This document shows, one piece after another, positions 1 through 10,700 of a stretch of 64,000 nt of DNA. The position numbers and the translations under genes are program-made. The notes beneath the pieces are model-generated. The model was not told where the DNA came from, did no database searches, and saw nothing but the letters and a program-made list of their open reading frames with translations. Source of the DNA: Bacteroidota bacterium (lineage in GTDB: Bacteria > Bacteroidota > Bacteroidia > Cytophagales > Cyclobacteriaceae); contig JAFDYX010000028.1 of NCBI GenBank assembly GCA_018267215.1, positions 54,607 through 118,606 of the forward strand, written 5' to 3'. The stretch's first letter is position 1, and the number at the start of each line of letters is the position of its first letter.

Positions 1-32
1 CGCAGACATTCTTTCTGACTGTCACTTCTCCC

Positions 33-1130
33 TCATAATTGTTTAACCAAAGCCTTCATCATGTTTTCGAATTGCGGATGTGCGTTATTGCAGAGAACAA
101 TAATTGTTTTGTGGCAATCCAAACAACGAAAAATTTCTGTTTTATAGCCGGGATTATCTCCGGTGTGGTAAACTACTTTGCCCAGCGTTGAATCCATTTT
201 CAACATCCAACCAAACCCATAGTTTGACAGTGTGCCATCATTCAGGCGAGCAGTAGAATATATTTCATTCAATGTTTTTTCTGATACAATCTGAGCATTG
301 TTCAGAGCGGTGCTCCATTTCAGTAAATCCGAAGAAGTGGAACTTACACGCCCGGGGCCTTTTCTGCCACCAAGCCAAATGGTATAATTAGAGGAAGGAA
401 AAGAATCGGCCAAAATATATCTCTTCTTATCTTCTGCGTAAGTATATCCTCTTGCGAAATTGCTGATCTGATCTTTTTGCGCTTTACTTCTGATGTCTGT
501 ATTTTTCATCTGCAATGGATCAAAGATTTTTTCGTGGGCAAACGTGATAAAATCTTTTCCTGACACTTTTTCCACGATACTCCCCAGCAGCACATAGCCG
601 GTGTTACTGTATTCATATTTTTCTCCGGGATTGAATAGCGAAGCCGGATGGAATTTTTTTAAATAGAAAATAATATCATCGTTGTTGGCCACTTTCGATT
701 TATCCCATTTTTCATCCATCAGTTTTTGGTAGTCGGGCAGGCCGGAAGTATGGTTGAGCAAATGGCGAATAGTAATATTAGGGTAAGGTAAGCCGGGCAA
801 ATATTTTTTGATGGCGTCATCGTAATGCAGTTTCCCTTCCTCGCTAAGCATAGCAATGAGCATGGCCGTAAACTGTTTTGAAACAGACGCTAATTCAAAA
901 ACTGCTGATGTATCCATGGGTTGCTTCGTTTCCCGATGGGTGTACCCAAAAGCTTTGTGGTAAATAGGTTTATCGCGGTCGGCCACCAAAACAACTCCAC
1001 TGAAATCGGGCACAGTTGTCATGATGGAATCTATTCGCTGGCTCAGTGTTTTTACCGATGATGTCTCCTTCCTGGGAGTACACTGCACCATAAATACTAT
1101 GACGAGTAAAAAAAGAATGGAGGCTTTCAT
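33..1130 (-). CDS. Serine hydrolase, beta-lactamase/PBP4* family, lipoprotein
   Basis: A 365-residue serine hydrolase of the class C beta-lactamase-like family (DD-peptidase, esterase or D-aminopeptidase type). The N-terminus is a lipoprotein signal ending at Cys17 (MVQC), so it is probably anchored to an envelope membrane. The catalytic SxxK motif is S82-V-S-K85. The Tyr-x-Asn motif is the YSN in EYSNTGY near residue 175, and the HxG motif is HTG in VVYHTGDNPG near residue 320. The length fits the beta-lactamase domain alone, with no C-terminal lipocalin-like domain. It is divergent from rsmG and appears monocistronic. The substrate cannot be told from sequence; this family is rarely a true antibiotic resistance enzyme outside AmpC. 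Confidence 0.88.
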   Translation of the reverse strand: MKASILFLLVIVFMVQCTPRKETSSVKTLSQRIDSIMTTVPDFSGVVLVADRDKPIYHKAFGYTHRETKQPMDTSAVFELASVSKQFTAMLIAMLSEEGKLHYDDAIKKYLPGLPYPNITIRHLLNHTSGLPDYQKLMDEKWDKSKVANNDDIIFYLKKFHPASLFNPGEKYEYSNTGYVLLGSIVEKVSGKDFITFAHEKIFDPLQMKNTDIRSKAQKDQISNFARGYTYAEDKKRYILADSFPSSNYTIWLGGRKGPGRVSSTSSDLLKWSTALNNAQIVSEKTLNEIYSTARLNDGTLSNYGFGWMLKMDSTLGKVVYHTGDNPGYKTEIFRCLDCHKTIIVLCNNAHPQFENMMKALVKQL

Positions 1131-1131
1131 C

Positions 1132-1139
1132 TATTTTTG
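1132..1139 (+). promoter_or_regulatory. Candidate -7 promoter box for rsmG
   Basis: TATTTTTG matches the Bacteroidota -7 consensus TAnnTTTG and ends 32 bp before the rsmG start. No clear -33 TTTG is present, so the call rests on the -7 match and position only. Confidence 0.35.
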
Positions 1140-1171
1140 TTTTTTATTGAAGTAACCAAAATCTATCCGAA

Positions 1172-1804
1172 TTGCAAAACGTCTCCACTGTTTTTCACTA
1201 TTTTCCTTCTCTCTCCGAACGGCAACAGCAACAATTTTCGGCACTTGCGTCCTTGTATGCCGAATGGAATGAAAAGATCAATGTTATTTCGCGCAAGGAT
1301 ATTGAAAACATTTATATCAATCATGTTTTGCATTCGCTGGGGATTGCCCGGGTGGTATCATTCAACAAAGGCGCAGAAATTATGGATGTAGGAACCGGTG
1401 GGGGTTTTCCCGGAATCCCACTATCTATTTTGTTTCCCGAAACTCAATTTTATCTAGTTGATTCCATCGGAAAAAAAATAACGGTGGTGAAAGAAGTAGC
1501 TGCGGCATTGGAACTGAAAAACGTCTTTGCCGAACAAATCAGAGCGGAGCAGGTGAAGCGTAAATTCGATTTTATTGTGAGTCGAGCCGTAACACGGATG
1601 AAGGAATTTTACGGCTGGACTCACAAAAACATCAAGCCAAAATCCATACATTCTCTTGATAACGGAATTTTATACCTGAAAGGCGGAGACTTAGACGAAG
1701 AGATGCGCGAACTGAAAATGCCGTACAGTGAATATCTGCTTTCGGATTATTTTAAAGAAGATTTTTTTGAAACGAAGAAAGTGATTTACGTGCCGGTTCA
1801 TTAA
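1172..1804 (+). CDS. rsmG: 16S rRNA (guanine527-N7)-methyltransferase RsmG
   Basis: RsmG (GidB) methylates N7 of G527 in 16S rRNA using S-adenosylmethionine; loss of the activity gives low-level streptomycin resistance in other bacteria. At 210 residues it has the usual length. The SAM-binding loop is visible as DVGTGGGFPGIPL near residues 72-84, and the family motif VSRAVTRM lies near residue 135. The chosen start is a TTG codon, because the translation is family-like from FHYFPSLSERQ onward and no ATG precedes it in frame. The gene converges on crcB and their stop codons overlap by 3 bp. Confidence 0.93.
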   Translation: MQNVSTVFHYFPSLSERQQQQFSALASLYAEWNEKINVISRKDIENIYINHVLHSLGIARVVSFNKGAEIMDVGTGGGFPGIPLSILFPETQFYLVDSIGKKITVVKEVAAALELKNVFAEQIRAEQVKRKFDFIVSRAVTRMKEFYGWTHKNIKPKSIHSLDNGILYLKGGDLDEEMRELKMPYSEYLLSDYFKEDFFETKKVIYVPVH

Positions 1805-2184
1805 CCGTTCTCTCCCCAATACATCCCTCCGAAAGTAGCTGCCAGGCAAAGCAGCAAACTGGAAAAAATATAAACCAGCGTGGAGAAATGAAATCCGTTT
1901 TGAATGAGCGCCAGTGTTTCAGCGCTGAATGTTGAAAAAGTACTGAAGCCTCCGCAAAAACCAACTGCCCAAAAAAGCCGGGCTGCCGGGGAAATTAGCT
2001 GCCGGTGGTCTGCCACCCCGATAACATAGCCCAGCACCAGGCAGGCCACCACATTAACGGTAAGCGTGCCAAAAGGAAAATGATGTGTGTGCAGGTCGTT
2101 CACCCACTTGCCCAGTACAAACCGCACGATACTTCCTGCGCCTCCGCCCACAAATACAATCACGATGTCGTAAAAATATTTCAT
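1801..2184 (-). CDS. crcB: Fluoride exporter CrcB/Fluc
   Basis: A 127-residue four-helix membrane protein of the CrcB/Fluc fluoride channel family, which works as a dual-topology dimer in the inner membrane and lets fluoride leave the cell. Family signatures are GGGAGSIVRFVLG near residues 13-25 and GFCGGFSTFSTFSAE near residues 76-90; the second holds the conserved polar and Phe residues of the fluoride path. It follows plsC with a 4-bp ATGA overlap, so the two are probably cotranscribed and translationally coupled. I saw no fluoride riboswitch upstream of the pair. A single crcB copy in this arrangement would act as a homodimer. Confidence 0.92.
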   Translation of the reverse strand: MKYFYDIVIVFVGGGAGSIVRFVLGKWVNDLHTHHFPFGTLTVNVVACLVLGYVIGVADHRQLISPAARLFWAVGFCGGFSTFSTFSAETLALIQNGFHFSTLVYIFSSLLLCLAATFGGMYWGENG

Positions 2185-2912
2185 TGGTTTTCTTCAATCA
2201 TTTTTTTCATTACATCAAATGCCTGTTGTTTCAACAAAGCAGCTTCGCTGGATGCAGCCACAGGAATTTCGCTGCCTACAAAAATCTTAACTAACCCAGG
2301 CCTCAGGTTAATGGTGCCGGGTGGCATTAATTTTCCCGCGCCTATCACTACTATCGGCAGCAAGGCCGTTTGGGTATCTACCGCCAGCCGAAATGCTCCG
2401 TCTTTAAAAGGCTGCAAAATTTCTTTCGATCGGTTTTGTGTGCCTTCGGCAAAAAGTAAAATCGAAATGCCATGTGCCAATGTTTCTTTTAACCGATCCA
2501 AACTTTTTTGTTTGCTCTCGCGGTCTGATCGGTCAACGATAACCGTTGCCCCGCGTGCAATCCAGCCGAACACAGGTATTTTCAATAATTCTTTTTTTGC
2601 CAAAGGTCTGAATTCCCCGGGTATCAACAGCCGTATGCCGGGCAGGTCTAAAAAAGAGGTGTGGTTACTGACATAGATGTACGATTTCCCTTGGCGAAAA
2701 TTTTCTCTACCGTAAAACTGATAACGGATAAACGTAAGCCAACTGAAGACCCCTGACCATATCCATAAAAATTTATAGCCGATCCAACTGAACCGGTTGC
2801 CAAACAAAAAAGGCAGTGTGAGCCCCGGCAAAAACAGGAGCATAAAAAAAGTAAATACTATAAACACCCAAAAAATATACAACGCACTAATTACTTTTCT
2901 AATGATGACCAA
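2181..2912 (-). CDS. plsC: 1-acyl-sn-glycerol-3-phosphate acyltransferase
   Basis: A 243-residue LPLAT-family acyltransferase that converts lysophosphatidic acid to phosphatidic acid at the cytoplasmic membrane. One hydrophobic segment spans about residues 8-38. The catalytic HX4D motif is H84-TSFL-D89 and the substrate-binding motif is EGTQ at 156-159 (EGTR in most homologues). Length and motif spacing are normal for PlsC. The stop overlaps the crcB start by 4 bp. Acylation of another lipid, such as an ornithine lipid, is possible for this family, but plain PlsC is the simplest call. Confidence 0.85.
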   Translation of the reverse strand: MVIIRKVISALYIFWVFIVFTFFMLLFLPGLTLPFLFGNRFSWIGYKFLWIWSGVFSWLTFIRYQFYGRENFRQGKSYIYVSNHTSFLDLPGIRLLIPGEFRPLAKKELLKIPVFGWIARGATVIVDRSDRESKQKSLDRLKETLAHGISILLFAEGTQNRSKEILQPFKDGAFRLAVDTQTALLPIVVIGAGKLMPPGTINLRPGLVKIFVGSEIPVAASSEAALLKQQAFDVMKKMIEENQ

Positions 2913-2962
2913 AGTGATGTGGTTTTAAATGAATGATTGGTGTTCGCCATTAATTTACTGTG

Positions 2963-3037
2963 TGGGATTTGTGGGATTCGAACCCACGACCCCTACCCTG
3001 TCAAGGTAGTGCTCTAAACCAGCTGAGCTAAAACCCC
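2963..3037 (-). tRNA. tRNA-Val (GAC anticodon)
   Basis: A 75-nt tRNA on the minus strand. The acceptor stem is GGGGTTT paired with AAATCCC (one G-T pair), with discriminator A. The D-arm holds AGCTCAGCTGG. The anticodon stem is CTACC/GGTAG around loop TTGACAG, giving anticodon GAC, which reads Val codon GTC. The T-arm is GTGGGTTCGAATCCCAC. CCA is not encoded. Two degenerate copies of its 5' half lie just upstream in transcription order. Confidence 0.96.
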
Positions 3038-3325
3038 ATTATTTTTTTGCTAAGATATGAAAAGGAAACACACACACTTGATAGAAACGATTTCGCAAAA
3101 ACTGAACTGATCTATAAAATCCTTACGCACCACCCGCTTGGGCGAGGATGCTCTGAACCAGCTGAGCTAAAACCTCATTATTTTTTTGCTAAGATATGAA
3201 AAGGAAATACACTAACATGATAGAAACGATTTCGCAAAAAACTGAACTGATCTATAAAATCCCTGCGCACGACTCTCCCGCTTAGGTGAGAATTCGTTAA
3301 CCCAACTGAACTAAAACCTCAATAG
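3038..3325 (-). repeat. Two decayed tandem copies of the tRNA-Val 5' half and its upstream region
   Basis: A unit of about 140 bp is repeated in tandem to the right of the tRNA. Each unit holds the D-arm part (CAGCTGAGCTAAAACC on the plus strand, at about 3020-3037, 3159-3176 and 3303-3320) plus the flank TTTTTTTGCTAAGATATGAA, an AGAAACGATTTCGCAAAA stretch and ACTGAACTGATCTATAAAATCC. Copies two and three keep the 5' acceptor and D-arm, lose a sound anticodon stem and have no T-arm, so they are not functional tRNAs. The rest of this 427-bp gap between plsC and lipA holds nothing else I recognise. Confidence 0.8.
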
Positions 3326-3339
3326 TATTTTTAGAAGAC

Positions 3340-4221
3340 TCACGCCATCGGCACGTTTACATGGCGTTCGGCATGGTAAGAAGACCGAACCAATGGACCC
3401 GATTCAACATACTTCAATCCGCGTTTCAATCCTTCTTCTTTGTAGAGGGCAAATGTTTCGGGATGGATAAATTCAGCTACTTCCACATGCATTTTGGTAG
3501 GCTGCAAGTATTGACCCAATGTCAAAATCATCAGTCCGTTGGCAGCCAAATCATCCATGGCTTTCAGTACTTCTTCTTTTGTTTCCCCTAAGCCCAGCAT
3601 GATTCCGCTTTTGGTTCTCTTGCCGGCTTCTCGTATGCGCTTGATCTGCTCGAGGCTGCGTTCGTATTTTGCCTGCGGTCGCACCATGCGGTAAAGCCTG
3701 CCTACCGTTTCCATGTTATGGCTCACTACTTCCTGGCCTGCTTCTATCATCCGGTAGAGGGCATCCCAATTTCCTTTGGTGTCGGGTATCAGGGTTTCAA
3801 TGGTAGTGGTGGGGCAAAGTTGTTTTGTTTGAAAAACAGTTTGATACCAAATCTCTGCACCCCGGTCTTTCAGTTCATCGCGGTTTACAGATGTGATGAC
3901 GGCATGCTTCACGCCCATTTTTTTGATGGCAACCGCTACACGCTGGGGCTCGTCCACATCATATTCGGTGGGGCGGCCTGTGGCCACCGCGCAGAAGGTG
4001 CAACTACGGGTGCACACATTCCCTAAAATCATAAAGGTAGCAGTGCCTGCTCCCCAGCATTCGCCCATGTTGGGGCAATTGCCGCTTTCGCAAATGGTGT
4101 GAAGTTTATTTTCATCTACCAGCCTGCGCACTTTGGCATACTCCGGTCCTACGGGCAACTTCACGCGCAGCCAGTCGGGTTTGCGTTTTTTGGGTTCTTC
4201 GATAACAGGAAGTTCGATCAT
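3340..4221 (-). CDS. lipA: Lipoyl synthase
   Basis: LipA is a radical SAM enzyme that inserts two sulfurs into octanoyl groups bound to carrier proteins, making lipoyl cofactors for GcvH and the 2-oxoacid dehydrogenases. The 293-residue protein has both iron-sulfur sites: the auxiliary cluster C44-x4-C49-x5-C55 ([12 protein letters not shown]) and the SAM cluster C70-xxx-C74-xx-C77 (CTRSCTFC). The C-terminal RSSYHAE motif supplies the serine ligand of the auxiliary cluster. It sits 61 bp downstream of gcvH, which encodes one of its substrates, so an operon is likely. Confidence 0.97.
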   Translation of the reverse strand: MIELPVIEEPKKRKPDWLRVKLPVGPEYAKVRRLVDENKLHTICESGNCPNMGECWGAGTATFMILGNVCTRSCTFCAVATGRPTEYDVDEPQRVAVAIKKMGVKHAVITSVNRDELKDRGAEIWYQTVFQTKQLCPTTTIETLIPDTKGNWDALYRMIEAGQEVVSHNMETVGRLYRMVRPQAKYERSLEQIKRIREAGKRTKSGIMLGLGETKEEVLKAMDDLAANGLMILTLGQYLQPTKMHVEVAEFIHPETFALYKEEGLKRGLKYVESGPLVRSSYHAERHVNVPMA

Positions 4222-4282
4222 AGCTCAGAAAACTTTAGATGGCGGCAATACCTTTGCAGGTTAGCCTCCTCTATTAACCCTT

Positions 4283-4663
4283 CTATTTACCAATAAGTTC
4301 TTTGTACTGATCTGCACTTAAAAGTTGTGCTGTTTCTGCCGGGTTGCTGATAGTCATTTTGATCATCCAGCCGTCTCCGTAAGGATCGTTGTTTACTTTG
4401 TCGGGGGCAGTCTCCAATGATTTATTAAACTCCGTGATTTTTCCCGTCAGGGGAAGAAACAAGTCTGAAACAGTTTTCACTGCTTCCACGGTGCCGAACA
4501 CATCGTGCTGATTAAGTGTTTGGCCTGCGGTGGTAACATCTACATACACAATGTCGCCCAGTTCGCCTTGGGCAAAAGCAGTAATACCTACGGTGGCCTG
4601 GTTACCATCCAGTTTAATCCACTCGTGATCTTTGGTGTACTTTAATTCGGAAGGGATGCTCAT
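4283..4663 (-). CDS. gcvH: Glycine cleavage system H protein
   Basis: GcvH is the lipoyl-carrying shuttle of the glycine cleavage system in the cytoplasm; it can also take part in lipoyl relay. It is 126 residues, the standard length, and the lipoyl lysine is K63 in GTVEAVKTVSD. It lies upstream of lipA and downstream of sprA. A TAnnTTTG box 25 bp before the start suggests that gcvH-lipA has its own promoter even though sprA, ruvA and this pair all point the same way. Linkage of gcvH with sprA is, to my knowledge, also seen in other Bacteroidota. Confidence 0.96.
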   Translation of the reverse strand: MSIPSELKYTKDHEWIKLDGNQATVGITAFAQGELGDIVYVDVTTAGQTLNQHDVFGTVEAVKTVSDLFLPLTGKITEFNKSLETAPDKVNNDPYGDGWMIKMTISNPAETAQLLSADQYKELIGK

Positions 4664-4687
4664 ATTTTTGTTGATAAATTAAGAGCC

Positions 4688-4695
4688 CAAATTTA
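4688..4695 (-). promoter_or_regulatory. Candidate -7 promoter box for gcvH-lipA
   Basis: On the minus strand this reads TAAATTTG, a full match to TAnnTTTG, 25 bp upstream of gcvH and in the short gap after sprA. No convincing -33 element was found. Confidence 0.35.
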
Positions 4696-4713
4696 AACTA
4701 TATCCGTGAGAAA

Positions 4714-7700
4714 TTATTGGGTCAACTGGAATATCAATTTAAACCCACCCCGGGTGGTAGCCCGGTAATACGAGTTTGATACCAGCGGATTGTTGGTAGT
4801 GCGTTCGATATAAAACTGAAGTTGCAGTTTCTTGTTGATGGCATAACTAATGTTGGGTCTGAACTGGAAATTGATGTTGCCATTGGTAATGGTGCTGCCC
4901 TGATCTATCCTGCGTTGGATGGTGGCCGTACTCATCAAGCTCATGGTAAACCGGAAGGTGATATCGTTTTTCAGGGTGATGATGCGCCCTGCATCGCGAA
5001 AAGGAAGGCGCATGTTATTTTTGGTGTAGCCCACCTCTACCGACCAGTCTTTGCCGTTTACTTCTGTAATTTGTGCGTTAGGCACACTGAGCGAAATATC
5101 GCGCTTGGTTTTGTAGTTAAAAGTGAAACTCAATTTAGTTTTCGTTCTTACATTAATGCCTATTAACGGAGCAAATGTTTCGCTGATCAAGACCTGACTG
5201 ATTACAAAAACCGGAACTAACTGCCGCAATGAATCGGTGTTAAATTGAGATGCCAAATAAGAACGGTTATAATTTTCTACAGAGCTGGAAACATTTAATT
5301 GATTAAAGTCATTATACAGCAGCGAATTAGAATAGTTAGCAACCATGTACGATGACGAGTACGCATGGCTGATCAGCACAGAGCTAAAAATATTTTTAAA
5401 CGGCTCCAGTTTATTAAGTCCCGAATAATCCAGCCGCCAGTTGGGTAACGGAATGGACGGAAATGGCGAGAGACCCACCGTTTGGGCAGACCTGCCCGAA
5501 TAGGCAGCGATAAAGGCGGGTATCAGCACATCTTGCGATTGGGTGTTGTATCCATCGCTGCTATAGGCTTTAAACCTTCTTTGTAATACACCCAAATTGG
5601 TTTTAAACTGATTGAACACATCTGAATTCATGTCATTATTATTTTTGAAAGCCGTTGCCACAGAAATAAAAGAAATTTTGTACGAACCATTTCGCGATGG
5701 ATTTAAACCCGCATACGCGCCCTGACCGGTCGTATCTCTGAAAATTTCTTGAAAGGAGGCATTCGATGTTTTTTTGGCATCGAACTGAATTTTCACGTCA
5801 TTAAACGGCTCCATCGAGGCACGCAGGCTGAAGTCTTTCGTCTGCGTTTGCGAAAAAGGCGTAGTCAGTTTTTTATTGTGAACGAGCCATCCGTTGTTGG
5901 CCGCCTTTTGCGCGATGTACGGATCTTGCTCGCCCAACACAAAGCCAACACCGGGCGCCATCCACGACTGATCCAGCCCGAGGAGCTTCGGTGTTTTGTT
6001 AAAGCCGGCCAGCATGGTTCCTTCTGTAACCATGTAGGTTACGTTAATGCTGCGCAGCGACATAATCAGGCGCAGCATGGCTTTCAGCAATTTCAGTTCG
6101 GGCGGATGCGGCACCGTATCGGCACGGGCTAACCGCAATCGTTCTGCTTCATTTTTAGGCGGTGGCGGTTTAGGCTTGGGCGAGTTAATGTCTTTCAAAA
6201 AACCAATCTTATTATACAACTTAACCATGTCCATTTTGCCGGTGAGTGCCTGGTTCCGCGTATTCTGAATGGTATTGCCTATTTTTAAGCTATCCACCGT
6301 TTCTAACGGACCCGCCCGCCAGTTATAGCCTACCGTATATTTATAATCGGCACTTACCCAGTTGGTAGCAGGAAATTTATCGAACGGCAATGTGTAAGTA
6401 GTGTTGATGTTCTGTTCAAAATATTTCATGCGCCCCAACTTCTTTAAATTTCCTATCACCGAATCGCGTGCATGCTGGGTGTTGATGTCGCCATAGGGTT
6501 CGTCTATAATAGCGTTGGCGGTGGCGTTATAATCTACCTTTAGTGATTTGGTGATAGCCCAACTCATATTATAGTAACGGTTGAAGACAAAGAATTTTTG
6601 GTAATTGGGCAATTGTGTAATTGAAGTGGGGTCGTTGTTGCGGTAAGCAATTTTAGTGAACGATCGTTCTAGCTCGCCCCGCACCGACATAGAGGTAGGC
6701 ACCGGGTTAACATTAAAATCTTTGAGCAACTGCAAATATTTGGAGGAAGTAAACTTCACATCTTTCAGCGGCTGGATGCCTTTAAACTTAGATTGATACT
6801 GCCAGCCTACCGCGCCCTTCACATTCTTGCGTGTGTTCTGCATCAAATTGAAGTTGTGCTGATTGGCCTCCGTGTAGAGGTAGGTAAACGTAAAATTTTC
6901 TATGTCGTAGATATGGTTTACCGCATCTTTCTTCACTTTCATTTTTCGCACATTCGTGAAGTTGATACTCTTCCGGGTGGATATATCCATGATTTTATTT
7001 AGGTAGGCCGATCGTTGTGCATCTGTGGCAAAGGCGTTGAGTGCAGCGTTGATCCGCAAGTCGGGATTGGCCGGATCGAATTTCGGGTCGGCAATGATGC
7101 TTTCGTAACTGAAGAACATCGGGATTTTTAAACCCGTGTTGCGCGGCAAAAGTTTTTCCAGGTTCAGGTTCATCGAAATATCAAACTGGTTGATGTTGCT
7201 GCGCGAGCGCTGATAGATTTTTGTTTGCACATCGCCATATCCAAACCCAATGTGGCGGTACGAGCCGGTGATGGTGCCCAGGTCTGCCAGCTTCGTACTC
7301 ATCACTACATTGGCGGCCCATCCGGGCGTTTGGTCGAACCCCGTCAGGCGCAGTTCATCTGCCCACATACACACATCATAACTTCGGCCGTCATCGCGCG
7401 GGTTGCGGATACCTATCATAATCATTTTAAGCTGGCTCAGGTCGGGGCGCCCCATAATGCGGATGGAGTGTTTGCCATCGGGTAAAGGCTGCGGGCCATA
7501 TTGCGGGTAAGGAACCGTTAACGGATAAGCCGCTCTGTCGCGCTGGATTTTAAGCGCATACAAATCATCGAGTGCCAAGTCAATTTGGTTTTGCAACGGC
7601 CACACTTCACTCTGCGAATTGGTATTGGGCGGGGTAACTGCCAGCGGCAATTGCACCTCATAATAGTTCTGATCCCAGTCGGTACCAATACGTAAGAAGC

Positions 7701-10700
7701 CAATGGTTTGATTATTTTTTACCAGTGGCCCGTGCACGCTGATGAACATCTGAATCCGTTTGTAGTTAAACAAATCCATCGTTACGTTCTTGTACATGGC
7801 GCGTGCATCACCATCAGGCAGTCCTGTTACACACAACTGCACAGACTGTTCGTTTAGCCTTCGTTGCACAACAGAGGTTACATCATAGTCGCGAGCCAGC
7901 GGAGTTACATAGCCGGGTTTGTTTCCATCGGGCTGTCCATTCTCTTCGATGTTTACCGTGGAGATTGTAAAATTGTCATAGTTGGGTTCGGGTACTTCCG
8001 TCAGGGCAGATTCAAGCAAGCTGCCTGTATATTGCCTCCACCGCTGCCCCACCAAGCGGAAGTTAACCATGCGCAGCACTACCGGCTGGTTAAATCCCGT
8101 CATCACCATGCGCAGGTATTTAATTGTTTTAAAGCCGTTGATTTCTCCCACTTGTGAATCGAAATTTCTGATGGGGATACGGAACAGATACCAGGTTACA
8201 CCCGGAAAAGCCGAAGGCGAAATTTTGTCAACAATATATTTGTTGCCAACCTGCAGTTGATTGGGGCGCAGGTTGATGTTGTAAACATAGTAGTCTTCCA
8301 CGTCAGTCAGCGTATTGTCGCCATTAATGTCTTCGTTGTCGGGCAGCGTAGTGCCGGCAACCGAGTAAGCCGAGGCGCCCGAAACGATGGGCGAGTTGTT
8401 TTCTAAGCCGTTATAGTTTTTGTAGCGTTGCAAAACCTGTGCTTTGTTATTGTCGTAATCCTGCCCCAGATAATACTGAAAGTCATCGGCTGAGGGGTCT
8501 TTCAGTACGATGGGCTGAGCTGTTGCCGGAACAGCGTTTATAAAACTTTGAAATTTTGGGTCTGTTGCTTCCCGTGCACTGCTGAGTCCATCAAAGCCTA
8601 CATCTTGATTGGGCCGTGATGTACTCGAGTTATCAAATGCATTGTTTACATACTGTTTGTTGGTGATGTAGCCCCATGGGCTGTTTTGATAAACATTGTT
8701 GGAGCTGAGGTTGCCATCTACCGGTAGCCCGTTTTCAAATGCCTGCTCATTGTCGTGCCCCACATCTTCTGAAACATTGCCCAAATGGAAAATCAAATTT
8801 CCTCCAGTTGTATTGTTTGTATTGAAAATCCCATCTTGCACTACCCCGTTCGCCCCGGTGATAAACGGATCCATCATCCAAAACTCCAGATACTCAATGT
8901 TGGCAGCATCAAAGTCCACATTGGTGCGAATAGCCGTAGTGATCCCTGCCCAGTTATTGGCGGGCGCTTGCAAGGTAGCATCTGCATTGAGGTTAGGGTT
9001 GTAGTTGTACTGGCCGCGTTCGGAAGGAAAATACGCTACGTTCAATACCGGTTGATAAAAATTGCCGATATAGTTGTCGAAGTAGGGAAAAATTTCTCTG
9101 GGCGCTACGGGTCGTTGGTAGTGGTTATTTAAGTTAATATTGGGCGGTGCATAAGAATATCCGCCAGACACATAAAAAATATTATCAATCTGAAACCACG
9201 ACATCTTGGCTCGTAAGTAACCCGAGCGCAAGTCATTTAAGGCGCCATTGGTTTTATCATAAGCTGATTCGCGCGGTGTAGAAGCCAGCTTCCATGCCTG
9301 GGGCGAGAGCAGACTGTACGGTGTGGCGGCATTTTCAAAATCATCAATAAACGAAGTGGCTTGCCCCTGCACTTTGTTGGAAGAGCCCGGCAACAATTGG
9401 GCAAACTCAGCATTAAGCGAAAAAGTAGATTTCTCCTTAGTTTCCAGAAAGGGCAGCGCATCTACCATCTTGGTAAGCAGCCGCGAATTTTTCTTCATGT
9501 TGATATCCAACCCATATTGAAAGTTGCGAGCCGGCTCATTGCCGATCAGGTTACGTGTAATCAATGGCCTTTCGTTGTAATACAATAGTGTTGCCCCGAT
9601 GTTTACGTCATCATTGAGTTTGTAATCCAGGCGAGTGCCCAGCAGAGATCGAGTTTGAAAAGAAAATGGATCTTGTTGCTCGTAGGTGATGTCCATGTCT
9701 TTGCCCGAGTTGAGAATACCCTCATTCAGTATCGTCACTTTTCCGAAGGTATAGTCAACAGTATAATCAAACCCTTCGCGCAGCGGAGTGCCCCCCGAAT
9801 AAACTTTTACAGAGCCGGGAGTCAGACTGAAGGCACCTTGAATGATAATGTCGCGGCCGGTGCCGGACTTAAAACTTCCGACAAAAAAGAATTTGTTTTT
9901 ATTATTCACCAGCACGGCCTCGGCCTGTGTGGTGTGATAGAGGGTGTCGTACAAATATTTATTATACAAAAAATCCCTCGTGTCGGGGTTAGATTCGAAT
10001 TTAGAACTGAACAAATATTTAAGCCCGTCATTGAACGGCTCTACATAAGGTACAACGATGAGCCCTAAGGCTGAGTTGATGGTGATCCCCTCCAGATAGT
10101 CGAAGTTGCCATCGGGTTGCGGGTCTCCATACGGGTTGAGGCGGTCGAGGCTCATGACCGAAACAAGTTGCTGTGCCCGCACAGGCGGGTCGCCATCTTG
10201 CAACTGCGGATTATCTATACCGGTACGGTCATCGCGGTAGATAACACGCAGCTGAAATCCATCTTTGGTAAGGTTGGTTACGCCTAGGTTGTAAATGTTT
10301 TTCATCATCAGGTTCCAGGTGGGGTATATTCCCCCGACACTGTCTTTGATATTGATGGCACGTGGGCGCAACATTTTCATGTAGATCACATCGTTGGTAG
10401 GACTGTTGGAATAATCTTCCGTCATCTGTCCTACTTTATACGACCTGCCGTTGTAAGTATATTCATACGACACGGCCAGCGCCTCATCATTCTGCAATTT
10501 CCGCTGTAGCGTAATATACCCGAGTTGGGCATTGAGTGTGTATTCGGTGGGGCTCAGCTTGCGGGCACTTTGCAAACGCTCAAAATCATATCCTTGTTTC
10601 AGCCCTCTTGAAGTGAGCGCGTTTACCACAGACGAGCTGTTGGCACTGATGCCTCCGGTTGTCAGTATGTCGTAAAGGTTATTCGATTCGATTCCATGCT

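Noticed and set aside
2005-2676. A 223-codon plus-strand frame across crcB and plsC
   Set aside because: Both strands cannot be genuine here; crcB and plsC have clear family motifs, and this frame has none.
2913-2960. Fluoride riboswitch ahead of plsC-crcB
   Set aside because: The short upstream stretch lacks the conserved pseudoknot sequences and is too short for the aptamer plus expression platform.
3120-3325. Two additional tRNA genes next to tRNA-Val
   Set aside because: Only the D-arm side is intact; no T-arm with GTTCGA is present and the anticodon stems do not pair, so they are kept as degenerate repeats.
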